NCBI RefSeq assembly: GCF_018224885.1
Contig: NZ_JAGTXB010000007.1
Location: forward strand, 1-64,000
DNA from: Chitinophaga hostae
GTDB lineage: Bacteria > Bacteroidota > Bacteroidia > Chitinophagales > Chitinophagaceae
Direction: 5' to 3'
DNA length: 64,000 nucleotides
Positions 25,919 through 34,158 of this stretch are shown piece after piece; position 1 is the first letter of the stretch, and every line of letters starts with the position of its first letter. The translations under genes were made by a program, and so were the position numbers. The notes under the pieces were generated by a model, which worked only from the letters and a program-made list of their open reading frames with translations, had not been told where the DNA came from and did no database searches.

Positions 25919-27181
25919 ATGGAACGCTTTCAGGGCATCATAGGCATTCTACTTATTTTGGGTATCGCCTTTTTGTTTTCTAATAACAAACGCAAGATCA
26001 ATTACCGGCTGGTACTGAGCGGTATTAGCTTACAGGTGTTAATTGGTATCCTGGTATTTAAGGTCCCCCCGATTACCTGGTTTTTCCAACGGGTAGGCGA
26101 TGCCATGGGAAAGCTGGAAGGCTTTGCCCGTAAGGGCGCCGCCTTTGTATATGGCGGTATTGGCATTACACAGCACGATGGAAGCGTAAAAGACTATGCA
26201 GGTGGTGGTTTTGTTTTTGCATTCAACGTTACCGCCACCATCATCCTGGTGTGTGTGCTGGTAGCTGTTTTATATCATTATGGTATTATGCAGCGCGTGG
26301 TAGCAGTTATTGCCCGCGCCATGAACTTTGTAATGCGTGTAAGCGGCGCCGAGGCACTGAGCAATGTGGCCAGCGCTTTTGTTGGACAGGTAGAGGCGCA
26401 GGTAATGATCCGTCCCTACTTATCCAGTATGACCAGAAGTGAAATACTGGCTTCCATGAGCGGCAGCCTTGCCTGTATTGCCGGAGGTATCCTGGTAGTG
26501 TATGTAAACATGGGCCTGCAGGCGGGATTACATATTGCGCCCTTCCTGATTACTGCCAGTCTGATGGCAGCTCCCGGCGCACTTGTGATTTCCAAGATCG
26601 TGTTTCCGGAAACAGAGGAAAGCGTAACCATGGGTCGTGTGAAAATGGAAGTAAAAAGCAACTATACTAACGTGATCGACGCTATTTCGCATGGTGCCGG
26701 CGATGGTTTTAAGATAGCCATGAACGTGATTGCTATGCTGATCGGGTTTATTGCTTTTATTGCATTGGTCGATTGGATCCTGATTCATATCGGGCATCTT
26801 TTCAACCCGGCCTTTAACCTGAGCCTGGACTGGATCTTTGGCAAAGTATTTATGCCGATGGCCTGGGCGATGGGAGTACCGGAGTCTGATGTGCAGAATG
26901 TGGCCACCCTGCTGGGGCAGAAGCTGACCATCAACGAGTTTGTGGCATTCAAAAGCATGACAGATAAAACAGTGCCGATATTAACTTCCAAGGGCATCGC
27001 CATTGTAACCATCGCCATAGCCGGTTTTGCCAATTTCAGCAGCGTGGGTATGCAGATCGGTGGTATTGGTGAGCTGGCGCCCGACAGGAGGTCCGACCTG
27101 GCCAAGCTGGGGCTGAAAGCCTTGTTATGTGGTACGCTGGCGTCTTATATGTCTGCTGCAATAGCAGGCATATTAATTTAG
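25919..27181 (+). CDS. nupC: NupC-family concentrative nucleoside transporter
   Basis: A 420-residue membrane protein from the ATG at 25919; a TTG at 25889 is an alternative in-frame start. It has about ten hydrophobic segments with family blocks GAAFVYGGIG, FVGQVEAQVMIRPYL, SLACIAGGILVVYV and VPESDVQNVATLLGQKLTINEFVAF, and the NFSSVGMQIGGIGELAP segment near the C-terminus. These match CNT transporters, which bring in nucleosides with H+ or Na+. The specificity for purines or pyrimidines cannot be fixed here. The stop TAG is one base from palindromic element E. Confidence 0.92.
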   Translation: MERFQGIIGILLILGIAFLFSNNKRKINYRLVLSGISLQVLIGILVFKVPPITWFFQRVGDAMGKLEGFARKGAAFVYGGIGITQHDGSVKDYAGGGFVFAFNVTATIILVCVLVAVLYHYGIMQRVVAVIARAMNFVMRVSGAEALSNVASAFVGQVEAQVMIRPYLSSMTRSEILASMSGSLACIAGGILVVYVNMGLQAGLHIAPFLITASLMAAPGALVISKIVFPETEESVTMGRVKMEVKSNYTNVIDAISHGAGDGFKIAMNVIAMLIGFIAFIALVDWILIHIGHLFNPAFNLSLDWIFGKVFMPMAWAMGVPESDVQNVATLLGQKLTINEFVAFKSMTDKTVPILTSKGIAIVTIAIAGFANFSSVGMQIGGIGELAPDRRSDLAKLGLKALLCGTLASYMSAAIAGILI

Positions 27182-27182
27182 G

Positions 27183-27372
27183 CGGATTTTGTCTTTGTGC
27201 AGGATTAAACTGATTTTGACGATTTACAGGATTTTTCCTGTGATAATTATAAAAGATTAGGGGAGATAAAAGCATATTCGCTTTCATCTCCCCTAATCTT
27301 TTATAATCATGAAATGATCAAATCATTAGAATCATCAAAATCAGTTTAATCCTGCACAAAGACAAAAATCCG
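27183..27372. repeat. Palindromic element E (type 2)
   Basis: A 190-bp palindrome starting 1 base after the nupC stop. Outer arms (CGGATTTTGTCTTTGTGCAGG on the left, with one more T on the right) match over about 36 bp, including the GTGCAGG variant found in no other copy but present in both arms. The apex is a second long stem, AAAAGATTAGGGGAGAT pairing with its complement around GCATATTCGC. Between the outer arms and the apex the right arm differs and contains an extra GATT-type unit. It sits between convergent nupC and the DUF4259 gene. Confidence 0.9.
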
Positions 27373-27437
27373 AGCAAGACAAAGGCCGTGGTAAGGCATC
27401 TGTGCCTACCTTCCGGCTGGTATAAACGTGTTGAAAA

Positions 27438-27833
27438 TTAGTCCAAACGCTTAATCAGGCCTGCCTGCACTGCTGCCCAGGCTTCGCCCTGACCTGCATC
27501 TTCCCAGTAGTTCTTCATTTCAGAAGCGGCGAGAATTTTGTTCACCGTAGCGATCGCCTGATTCCTGAGTGCGCGGGTACCGATAAGGTTCAGTACATCC
27601 AGCTGATCAAGCGGATCTTCCGGAAAATCTTCGCTGGGACGGCCCACCAGTGCTGAAACCAGTTCTGCAGCTGCCAGTGCCTCTTCGCAATCCGGTATTT
27701 CCAGTGTTTCGATGTTGTTGATGATACGGGCTAACGTATCAGCAACCAAGCCACCATCTTTGTTTTCAATCAGGTCAAATATCCAATCCTGTGATCCGTC
27801 ATTTTCAAAATTCCTGGTGCCCCATGCGCCCAT
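27438..27833 (-). CDS. DUF4259 protein
   Basis: A 131-residue cytoplasmic protein starting MGAWGTRNFENDGSQDWIFDL, the characteristic N-terminus of DUF4259 (MGAWG..NF.ND...D). It is acidic and helical and has no signal peptide or membrane segment. Function is unknown; family members sometimes occur next to toxin-immunity genes, but no toxin partner is seen here. It lies convergent with nupC across element E and 77 bases downstream of smc on the same strand. Confidence 0.8.
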   Translation of the reverse strand: MGAWGTRNFENDGSQDWIFDLIENKDGGLVADTLARIINNIETLEIPDCEEALAAAELVSALVGRPSEDFPEDPLDQLDVLNLIGTRALRNQAIATVNKILAASEMKNYWEDAGQGEAWAAVQAGLIKRLD

Positions 27834-27910
27834 AGTGTTTACGTTTTTTTATTTTTTTAGAATAAAGAATAAAAGTAATCGAATCTTTTTACAACAACCA
27901 AACTACTCCC

Positions 27911-30900
27911 CTAGTTCAAACTTCTGAAATCCACCGGAACCAGCTTACTTACACCCGGCTCCTGCATGGTAACCCCGTAGATAACGTCTACAGCGGCCAT
28001 TGTTTGCTTGTTATGTGTTACAATAATAAATTGTGAATTATCTGAAAACTTCCGGATCATGTTCGTGAATTTACCCACGTTGGCATCATCCAGTGGTGCA
28101 TCCACCTCATCCAGGATACAAAATGGGGCCGGCTTAATCAGGTAAATAGCAAACAGCAGCGCCGTAGCGGTCAGTGTTTTTTCTCCACCGGACAACTGCG
28201 TAATTGCCGCCGGACGCTTACCTTTTGGCTTGGCAATAATTTCAATACCGGTGTCTGCCAGGTTAGCAGGGTCACTGAGTATCATATCGCACTGATCCTC
28301 TTCAGTAAACAAGGCCTTAAATACCCGGATAAAATTCTCTTTTACCTGGTTAAAGGTATCGAGGAACTTCTGGTTAGCGGTTGACTCTACCTCCTGTATA
28401 GTGGCCAGCAGCGAATCTTTCGCATTTACCAGGTCTGTTTTCTGTTCGAGGATGAATTCATACCTTTTCTTCATCTCCTGGTAAGCTTCGATGGCAGTAG
28501 GGTTAATTTCACCCATGTTCTCCATCCGCTTTTTCAGTCTTTCCGCACTTCCCTGTAATTCATCTACTGATAGTTCAGAGTTGCGTTGTTCATCAATGAT
28601 TTCATCCAGGTTCACCTTGAACTCTACACTGAGTCTTTCTTTCATCGTGGTAAGCTGTAGTTTCAGCTCATTCACTTTATCCTTGATGGTATTGAGCTGC
28701 TGTTCCAGCTGTTCCTTTGCGCGCTGTTTTGTTCTCAGCGTGCTTTCCAACTCCTGCAGATGGTTACGGAAATTATAATATTCCTGGTCTTTTTCATTGA
28801 GTGCTTTTTCTTCTTCTTCACGCTGACGGAACAGTTCTACCAGTCCATCGTCGGCGTGACTAAGTTTTTCCACGGCGGCGGCAATATGGCCTACGGCATC
28901 TTCCAGTTGTGTTTTATTACTGGTGATCTGTTGGTGTAAATCGGCCAGCTGTTTACGTTTAAATTCCAGTTCCTGTTTCAGCGCCTGCACCTTGCTTTGT
29001 TGCCGGGTATGTTGCAGGTTCTGGTTGTTGAACTGCACGGTAGCCATATTAAATTGCTGCTCCGATTCCTGGGCTGTTCTGTCAGCGTCCGCGATGCTGT
29101 CCTGCAGCTCGTTGACTCTTTCGTTGAGGCCTTCCAGTTCGTCTTTTACGCCGGAAATACTTTCCTGGTTGGTTTCCAGCGATTGCTGCATTTCCTCGAG
29201 ACGTTTGTCGCCCGCTTCAATGAGGTGATGGAAGTTTTCAATCCTGTTCTGCAAACCGAACAGCTGATTACTCAGCTGGTTCACTCTTTCCCTGGCAGCA
29301 TTGATGTTATTTTCGTTCAGCTGGCTGTTGTAGCCCAGTACTTCGTCGTGTTTGTTTTGCAACGCTACTTTCAGCCGGCTTACCACTGCTTCCAGGTCTT
29401 TGATCTCCGCTTCGAGCTTCTCCAGGTTTTTAGCCCTTCCGAGCTTTTTGCCTTCGAACAATCCCACAGAACCACCGCTGATATTGTATTTGCCACGATG
29501 CATGCGGCCGGACTTCTCCACCAGCAGCATCCTTTCGTCGGCCAGCTGGCTAAATTCCAGGCGGGTAAGATCTTCGCCTATAAATACTTTGCCCAGCAGA
29601 TGCTGTCCGAGTCCTTTATATTTCTCTTCAATCTCCACTACTTCCAGCGCAGGAATGGTGCCCGGAGGCGCTAATAACGGGGTACTGTCGGTCCGGAACT
29701 GATCCAGTATAAAGAAGTTAGCTTTCCCTTTTTTGTTGCTGTCGAGTAACTGTATGGCCTGCACCGCTTCGTGTACATTGTTGACCACGTAGTAGCTCAG
29801 GTAAGGCTCTAACAGATTTTCCACGCAGGTGCGGTATTCTTCCTTACAGAAAAATACATCACTCAGGATGGGGGCATTATTATTCCAATCGGGGTTTTTC
29901 TTGAGGAATTTGATACTTTCCGGGTAGCCTTCCAAACTGTCTACCAGTGATTTGAGGAGATCGTACTCGTTCTTTTTGGAATCAAGGGTACGGTTTTCAT
30001 CCACCAGTTTATCACGCAGTCCTTCAATATCGGACTGGGTAGCGAGGATCTTGCCTTTTGTTTCTTCCTGGAAGCGGACCATGTTGTCCAGTTCCGTTTT
30101 GCTGCCGGTGAGGGTTTGCTGTAATGCTTCCTTTTCTGTTTCCAGCTGGGCGATCTGCTGTTGCCGGTTTGTTTTTTCTTCCTGCAGCTGTTGTATGCTG
30201 CGTTGCAGGTTGAGTACGGAGGTATCGGCAACGGCTACCTTCTTTTCGGCCTCAAACTGTTGACGTTGCCAGCGTTGCTGGTCGTTTCGCAGGGTTTCGA
30301 GGGCTTGTTTCTTTTGCTGGAAACGTTCTTTCTTATCCTCCACCATGTCGCGGAGGGTGTCCAGTTCGTCGGCCATAGTTTCGAATACCTCTCCTTCTTC
30401 TTCCACCTGTTTCTCGGTAAACTCAATGGAAGTAGTCAATCCCTGCAACTGTCCTTCCGCGTTGCCGAGGAAGTCATTAATATTTTTTTCCCGCTCACGC
30501 AGATAGGTCAGTTGCTGCGTGGCGAGATTTTTATCATTTTCTTTGGTACGGATCGTGGAAACCAGTTCGTTAAAAGACTTCTGCATGGTTTGCAGTTCTC
30601 TTTCTTTGGCTACGAAATGGAGCTTATCCTGTTCTACTGCGGCTTCTGCGGTAAGGATCTCGGTTTCCAGGGCCAGTTTGCGGTCACTTTCCGCCTGCTG
30701 GGTATCCGACAGTTCCTTAAAGGTAATATTGAAGCCTTCGAGGGCCGCCTTTGCCAGTTCTATACTGATGTCGCGGTATTCCTTTTTTACTTCGTAGAAG
30801 CGCTCGGCTTTACGGGCCTGGCTTTCCAGGGTTTTGAGGTTGTTATTGATCTCAAACAGGAGATCTTCAATGCGGTTAAGGTCGCCTTCGGTGGCGTCCA

Positions 30901-31441
30901 GTTTCGATTTAGCTTCCTTTTTACGGGTTTTGTATATAGAGATGCCCGCAGCCTGTTCCAGCATACGGCGACGGCTGTTTTCCTTGTCCTTGATGATATC
31001 GTCCACCATTCCCAGCTCGATAATGGCATAGGAATCGGTGCTCACCCCTGTATCCATGAACAGGTTATGAATATCTTTCAGGCGGCAGGCCACGTCGTTG
31101 AGACGGTATTCGCTATCCCCGTTCTTATAAAATTTACGTGTAATCGTCACCGTAGTAAACTCGGTGGGTAGTACGTTTTTGGTATTTTCGAAAGTGAGAC
31201 TAACCTCAGCCATACCGCTGGCGGAGCGGCTTTTGGAGCCATTGAACACAAGGCCGGCCTGGTTGTCGGACCGGAGGTTGCTGATCTTGTGCTCGCCGAT
31301 AACCCAGCGAATGGAGTCGATGATATTACTTTTGCCGCAACCGTTTGGCCCAATCACACCGGTGATTCCCTCATCAAACTGCAAAACGGTTTTATCCGCA
31401 AAACTTTTAAAGCCTTTAATTTCTAGTGTTTTTAAGCGCAC
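27911..31441 (-). CDS. smc: Chromosome segregation protein SMC
   Basis: A 1176-residue SMC ATPase. It has the N-terminal Walker A GPNGCGKSN (residues 31-39), coiled coil to about residue 490, a hinge about 510-670 (ILSDVFFCKEEYRTCVENLLEPYLSYYV region with glycine-rich GGSVGLFEGKKLG), a second coiled coil, the signature LSGGEKTLTATALLFAI near 1085 and Walker B FCILDEVDAPLDDANV near 1110. It forms the condensin ring with ScpA and ScpB, which are not in the window. The start is a GTG at 31439-31441, giving MRLKTLEIKGFKSF. A -7 box lies 28 bases upstream. Confidence 0.96.
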   Translation of the reverse strand: MRLKTLEIKGFKSFADKTVLQFDEGITGVIGPNGCGKSNIIDSIRWVIGEHKISNLRSDNQAGLVFNGSKSRSASGMAEVSLTFENTKNVLPTEFTTVTITRKFYKNGDSEYRLNDVACRLKDIHNLFMDTGVSTDSYAIIELGMVDDIIKDKENSRRRMLEQAAGISIYKTRKKEAKSKLDATEGDLNRIEDLLFEINNNLKTLESQARKAERFYEVKKEYRDISIELAKAALEGFNITFKELSDTQQAESDRKLALETEILTAEAAVEQDKLHFVAKERELQTMQKSFNELVSTIRTKENDKNLATQQLTYLREREKNINDFLGNAEGQLQGLTTSIEFTEKQVEEEGEVFETMADELDTLRDMVEDKKERFQQKKQALETLRNDQQRWQRQQFEAEKKVAVADTSVLNLQRSIQQLQEEKTNRQQQIAQLETEKEALQQTLTGSKTELDNMVRFQEETKGKILATQSDIEGLRDKLVDENRTLDSKKNEYDLLKSLVDSLEGYPESIKFLKKNPDWNNNAPILSDVFFCKEEYRTCVENLLEPYLSYYVVNNVHEAVQAIQLLDSNKKGKANFFILDQFRTDSTPLLAPPGTIPALEVVEIEEKYKGLGQHLLGKVFIGEDLTRLEFSQLADERMLLVEKSGRMHRGKYNISGGSVGLFEGKKLGRAKNLEKLEAEIKDLEAVVSRLKVALQNKHDEVLGYNSQLNENNINAARERVNQLSNQLFGLQNRIENFHHLIEAGDKRLEEMQQSLETNQESISGVKDELEGLNERVNELQDSIADADRTAQESEQQFNMATVQFNNQNLQHTRQQSKVQALKQELEFKRKQLADLHQQITSNKTQLEDAVGHIAAAVEKLSHADDGLVELFRQREEEEKALNEKDQEYYNFRNHLQELESTLRTKQRAKEQLEQQLNTIKDKVNELKLQLTTMKERLSVEFKVNLDEIIDEQRNSELSVDELQGSAERLKKRMENMGEINPTAIEAYQEMKKRYEFILEQKTDLVNAKDSLLATIQEVESTANQKFLDTFNQVKENFIRVFKALFTEEDQCDMILSDPANLADTGIEIIAKPKGKRPAAITQLSGGEKTLTATALLFAIYLIKPAPFCILDEVDAPLDDANVGKFTNMIRKFSDNSQFIIVTHNKQTMAAVDVIYGVTMQEPGVSKLVPVDFRSLN

Positions 31442-31468
31442 GTCGTACTCCGAGGTTTTTTAAGGCGT

Positions 31469-31476
31469 CAAAGATA
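31469..31476 (-). promoter_or_regulatory. -7 box (TATCTTTG) of smc
   Basis: TATCTTTG on the minus strand, an exact TAnnTTTG match, 27 bases upstream of the GTG start. It is separated from element F by about 180 bases of AT-rich DNA (31477-31654) with nothing else recognised. Confidence 0.55.
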
Positions 31477-31654
31477 TAATTTTACCCGAATCAAAAAGTA
31501 ATTTAAGTGAGATGCAATAATATACAGTAATTATTTATACACAATTACCGCCGGTTTGCGCTTGTTCGCAACATGCCTCAAAAGCCTAATAGATTGGTTA
31601 TAAATATAGTAAAAAGAACAATTGCAATTAAATTTGCTGTGAGAAAAAATCGAT

Positions 31655-31810
31655 TTTTGTCTTGCCCGGGATTAGACTGAGTTAGATGATTTGCCGGATT
31701 TTTTTATCTGACTATAGCGCATATGTTTAATATTATAAATATAATATATACAACTATCATGACAGAAATCAGTTCAATCCCTAAATCAGTTTAATCCCGG
31801 GTAAGACAAA
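31655..31810. repeat. Palindromic element F (type 2, most degraded copy)
   Basis: About 156 bp. The left end TTTTGTCTTGCCCGGG and the right end (reverse complement TTTGTCTTACCCGGG) share the CCCGGG variant seen only here. GATT units at 9-nt spacing are present but partly mutated (GAGTTAGAT for one unit), the right arm has diverged, and the apical stem is lost. It lies between the divergent smc and FUSC genes; the FUSC -7 box begins 7 bases after the right end. Confidence 0.75.
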
Positions 31811-31817
31811 TTCCGCT

Positions 31818-31825
31818 TATCTTTG
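31818..31825 (+). promoter_or_regulatory. -7 box (TATCTTTG) of the FUSC gene
   Basis: An exact TAnnTTTG match just outside element F, 23 bases upstream of the TTG start at 31849. The -33 region of this promoter would lie inside the end of element F. Confidence 0.5.
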
Positions 31826-31848
31826 CGCCATCAAAAACCTATTTACGC

Positions 31849-34077
31849 TTGCGTACAGAACAGCAGATCAATAACGTCAAAAACTTCCTTTATAGTTATC
31901 ATTTCAGCAACGGTATGCGTACCACCATCAGCGTGGTAGTGCCTTCCCTTGTATTTGCCTGGGCCGGGCTACTGGACCTCGGCATTGCCATGTCGATGGG
32001 GGCATTGTGTACGGCGCTCAGCGATGTGCCGGGCACCATCATCCATAAACGAAATGGGTTGATCATCAGTACCATCCTCATCTTCTTCACGGCGCTGGGC
32101 ACCGGTTTGCTGATACCTTATGCGATCCCCATGGCGTTATGGATTGCAGCCTGCTGTTTTATGTTTGCCATGCTCCTGGTATATGGCAACCGGGGCGGTA
32201 ATATCGGCACAGGCGCACTGCTGGTAATGGTGTCGATACTGGGCGAAACGCAACTCACCCCGCAACTCACGTTCCTGCATGCTTCCATGGTACTGCTGGG
32301 CAGCATCTGGTATGCCGTACTGGCCTTAACCCTGTGGCAGATACGCCCCTATCTCAATGTACAACAGGCATTGGGCGACTGCATCATACAAACCGCCCGC
32401 TACCTCGAAGTAAGGGCCAATTTTTATACGCCCGGCGTAAATGTTACGGATAACTACAAAGCAGTACTGGAACAACAGGTGATCGTTAACGAAAAACAGG
32501 AAAACGTAAGGGAGCTGCTGCTGAAAAGACGCTCCGCCCAACAAGGTACCACCAGCATCAACAAAAGCATGGTACTGATATTCCTGGATATGGTGGATCT
32601 GCAGGAACAGATCATGGCATCCCAGACAGATTACAACGCGCTGCAGGCCGACTTCAAAGACGAGGACATACTGGAGCAGTTTCATGCCCTGATCCTTGAG
32701 TTCACGCAGGAGCTCCGGACCATAGGAATGGCCGTGGCAGCAGGACAACGCTCACTCCCCAAAACGAACCTTAAATTTGAAATGGAGAAGGTAAAACAGG
32801 CCATCGCAGGTATTACCATGAAGCTCCCTACCCTCAAAGAAAGAACCCGTACCATAACGCTGACCAACATTTTGCAGAACCTGCAGGATATGGCCCAGCG
32901 TATCTATAACCTGCACCGGCTTACACGGCTCGAAAGACTCAAAGACGAATCCATCGATCCTAAACTGGAGCTGTCCAAATTTACCACCCGTCAGAAATAC
33001 GACGTTGAAACGTTCCGGGACAACCTCACTTTCAAGTCGCATATCTTCCGGCACGCCATCCGTGTGAGCCTGGCCACCGTAGCGGGTTACGGACTGGGTA
33101 TGGCATTGCAGCTGGATCGCATTTACTGGATCCTGCTCACCATTGTGGTGATTTTGAAGCCAGGCTTCGGTTTAACCAAATCCCGCAGCATACAGCGTTT
33201 AATCGGTACCGTTACAGGGGCTTTATTTGCGGCAGGTTTACTCTATATTACCCATAACAACACCGTTATATTCATTGTGATGCTGCTGTGCATCCTGGGC
33301 GCCTATAGCTTTATGAGCATACAGTATACGCTCAGCGTATTTTTTGTAACACCGTTCGTTATCTTTTTGCTGCATTTCCTGCATCCGTCTGATTTGTACA
33401 ACCTCGCACAGCGGGTACTGGATACCTTTATCGGCGGAGGCATCGCCTTCTTTGCCAATATGCTGCTGTGGCCCACCTGGGAACATAACTTCCTGCCGGA
33501 TTACATGAAAAAAATGACGGAAGCCAACCGCCGCTATTTTGAACTCGTGATGCGCGCCTACTCCAATGAACAGGTGTCGGTGACGGATTTTAAACTGGCC
33601 AGGAAAGATACCTATGTCGCTTCGGCCAACATGATGTCGGCTTTCCAGCGTATGCTGTCTGAACCCAAAAGCAAACAAAAAAATGCTTCACAGGTATATC
33701 ACTTTGTGGTGCTGAATCATACCCTTACATCACATACCGCTACCCTCGCCGCATACAACCTGCATCACGGCGTACAGTTTCCCCGGCCTGAATACCGGGA
33801 AATTACCGATTACCTGCTGAACTATATGGATCAAATCCTGCTGCTGATAGACCCTGCTACCAGCGAAAATGCAACGATCTCTCCACAGGTGCATGCCTTT
33901 GACCGGCTCGATGATCACCTGGAAAGCCTCGTACATAAAAGGCAACTGGAAATCAACGAAGGTCAGGGCCCAACCCCCACCAGGGATGAAATGCTCGAAA
34001 CCAAACAAGTACACGACCAACTGATGGCCATCCTCTCCCTGGTGAGAGACATGAGCAAGGGGCTGCGGCTCCCGTAA
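31849..34077 (+). CDS. FUSC/YccS-type inner membrane protein
   Basis: A 742-residue protein with two clusters of about six transmembrane helices (residues about 20-165 and 400-530), each followed by a large soluble region. This is the duplicated FUSC layout shared by YccS, YhfK and AaeB-type proteins (RVSLATVAGYGLGMALQLDRIYWILLTIVVILKPGFGLTKSRSIQRLIGTVTG is the diagnostic second-half block). FUSC proteins are linked to efflux of aromatic compounds, but function in this branch is unproven. The start is a TTG, since no ATG occurs before residue 23; hydrophobicity begins soon after residue 22, so the ATG at 31915 would also leave the domain intact. Confidence 0.85.
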   Translation: MRTEQQINNVKNFLYSYHFSNGMRTTISVVVPSLVFAWAGLLDLGIAMSMGALCTALSDVPGTIIHKRNGLIISTILIFFTALGTGLLIPYAIPMALWIAACCFMFAMLLVYGNRGGNIGTGALLVMVSILGETQLTPQLTFLHASMVLLGSIWYAVLALTLWQIRPYLNVQQALGDCIIQTARYLEVRANFYTPGVNVTDNYKAVLEQQVIVNEKQENVRELLLKRRSAQQGTTSINKSMVLIFLDMVDLQEQIMASQTDYNALQADFKDEDILEQFHALILEFTQELRTIGMAVAAGQRSLPKTNLKFEMEKVKQAIAGITMKLPTLKERTRTITLTNILQNLQDMAQRIYNLHRLTRLERLKDESIDPKLELSKFTTRQKYDVETFRDNLTFKSHIFRHAIRVSLATVAGYGLGMALQLDRIYWILLTIVVILKPGFGLTKSRSIQRLIGTVTGALFAAGLLYITHNNTVIFIVMLLCILGAYSFMSIQYTLSVFFVTPFVIFLLHFLHPSDLYNLAQRVLDTFIGGGIAFFANMLLWPTWEHNFLPDYMKKMTEANRRYFELVMRAYSNEQVSVTDFKLARKDTYVASANMMSAFQRMLSEPKSKQKNASQVYHFVVLNHTLTSHTATLAAYNLHHGVQFPRPEYREITDYLLNYMDQILLLIDPATSENATISPQVHAFDRLDDHLESLVHKRQLEINEGQGPTPTRDEMLETKQVHDQLMAILSLVRDMSKGLRLP

Positions 34078-34086
34078 TGTGACGGT

Positions 34087-34125
34087 GATCCGGGTGATCA
34101 CTGTGATTAACCTGATCAGCGGAGA
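34087..34125 (+). repeat. Solitary GAT(C/T) arm with 9-nt period, possible element remnant
   Basis: GATC, GATC, GATT and GATC start at 34087, 34096, 34105 and 34114, exactly 9 nt apart, followed by AGCGGAG, the outer box of the palindromic elements. No complementary second arm is visible. It lies in the convergent gap between the FUSC and ABC-permease genes. Confidence 0.55.
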
Positions 34126-34158
34126 GAAATGATTATCCTGGTATCTGGAGATAAACGA

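Noticed and set aside
27036-27287. Short open frames running through the palindromes
   Set aside because: They arise because 9-nt units keep frame; sequence is simply the repeat translated (NHQNH-like) with no start signal.
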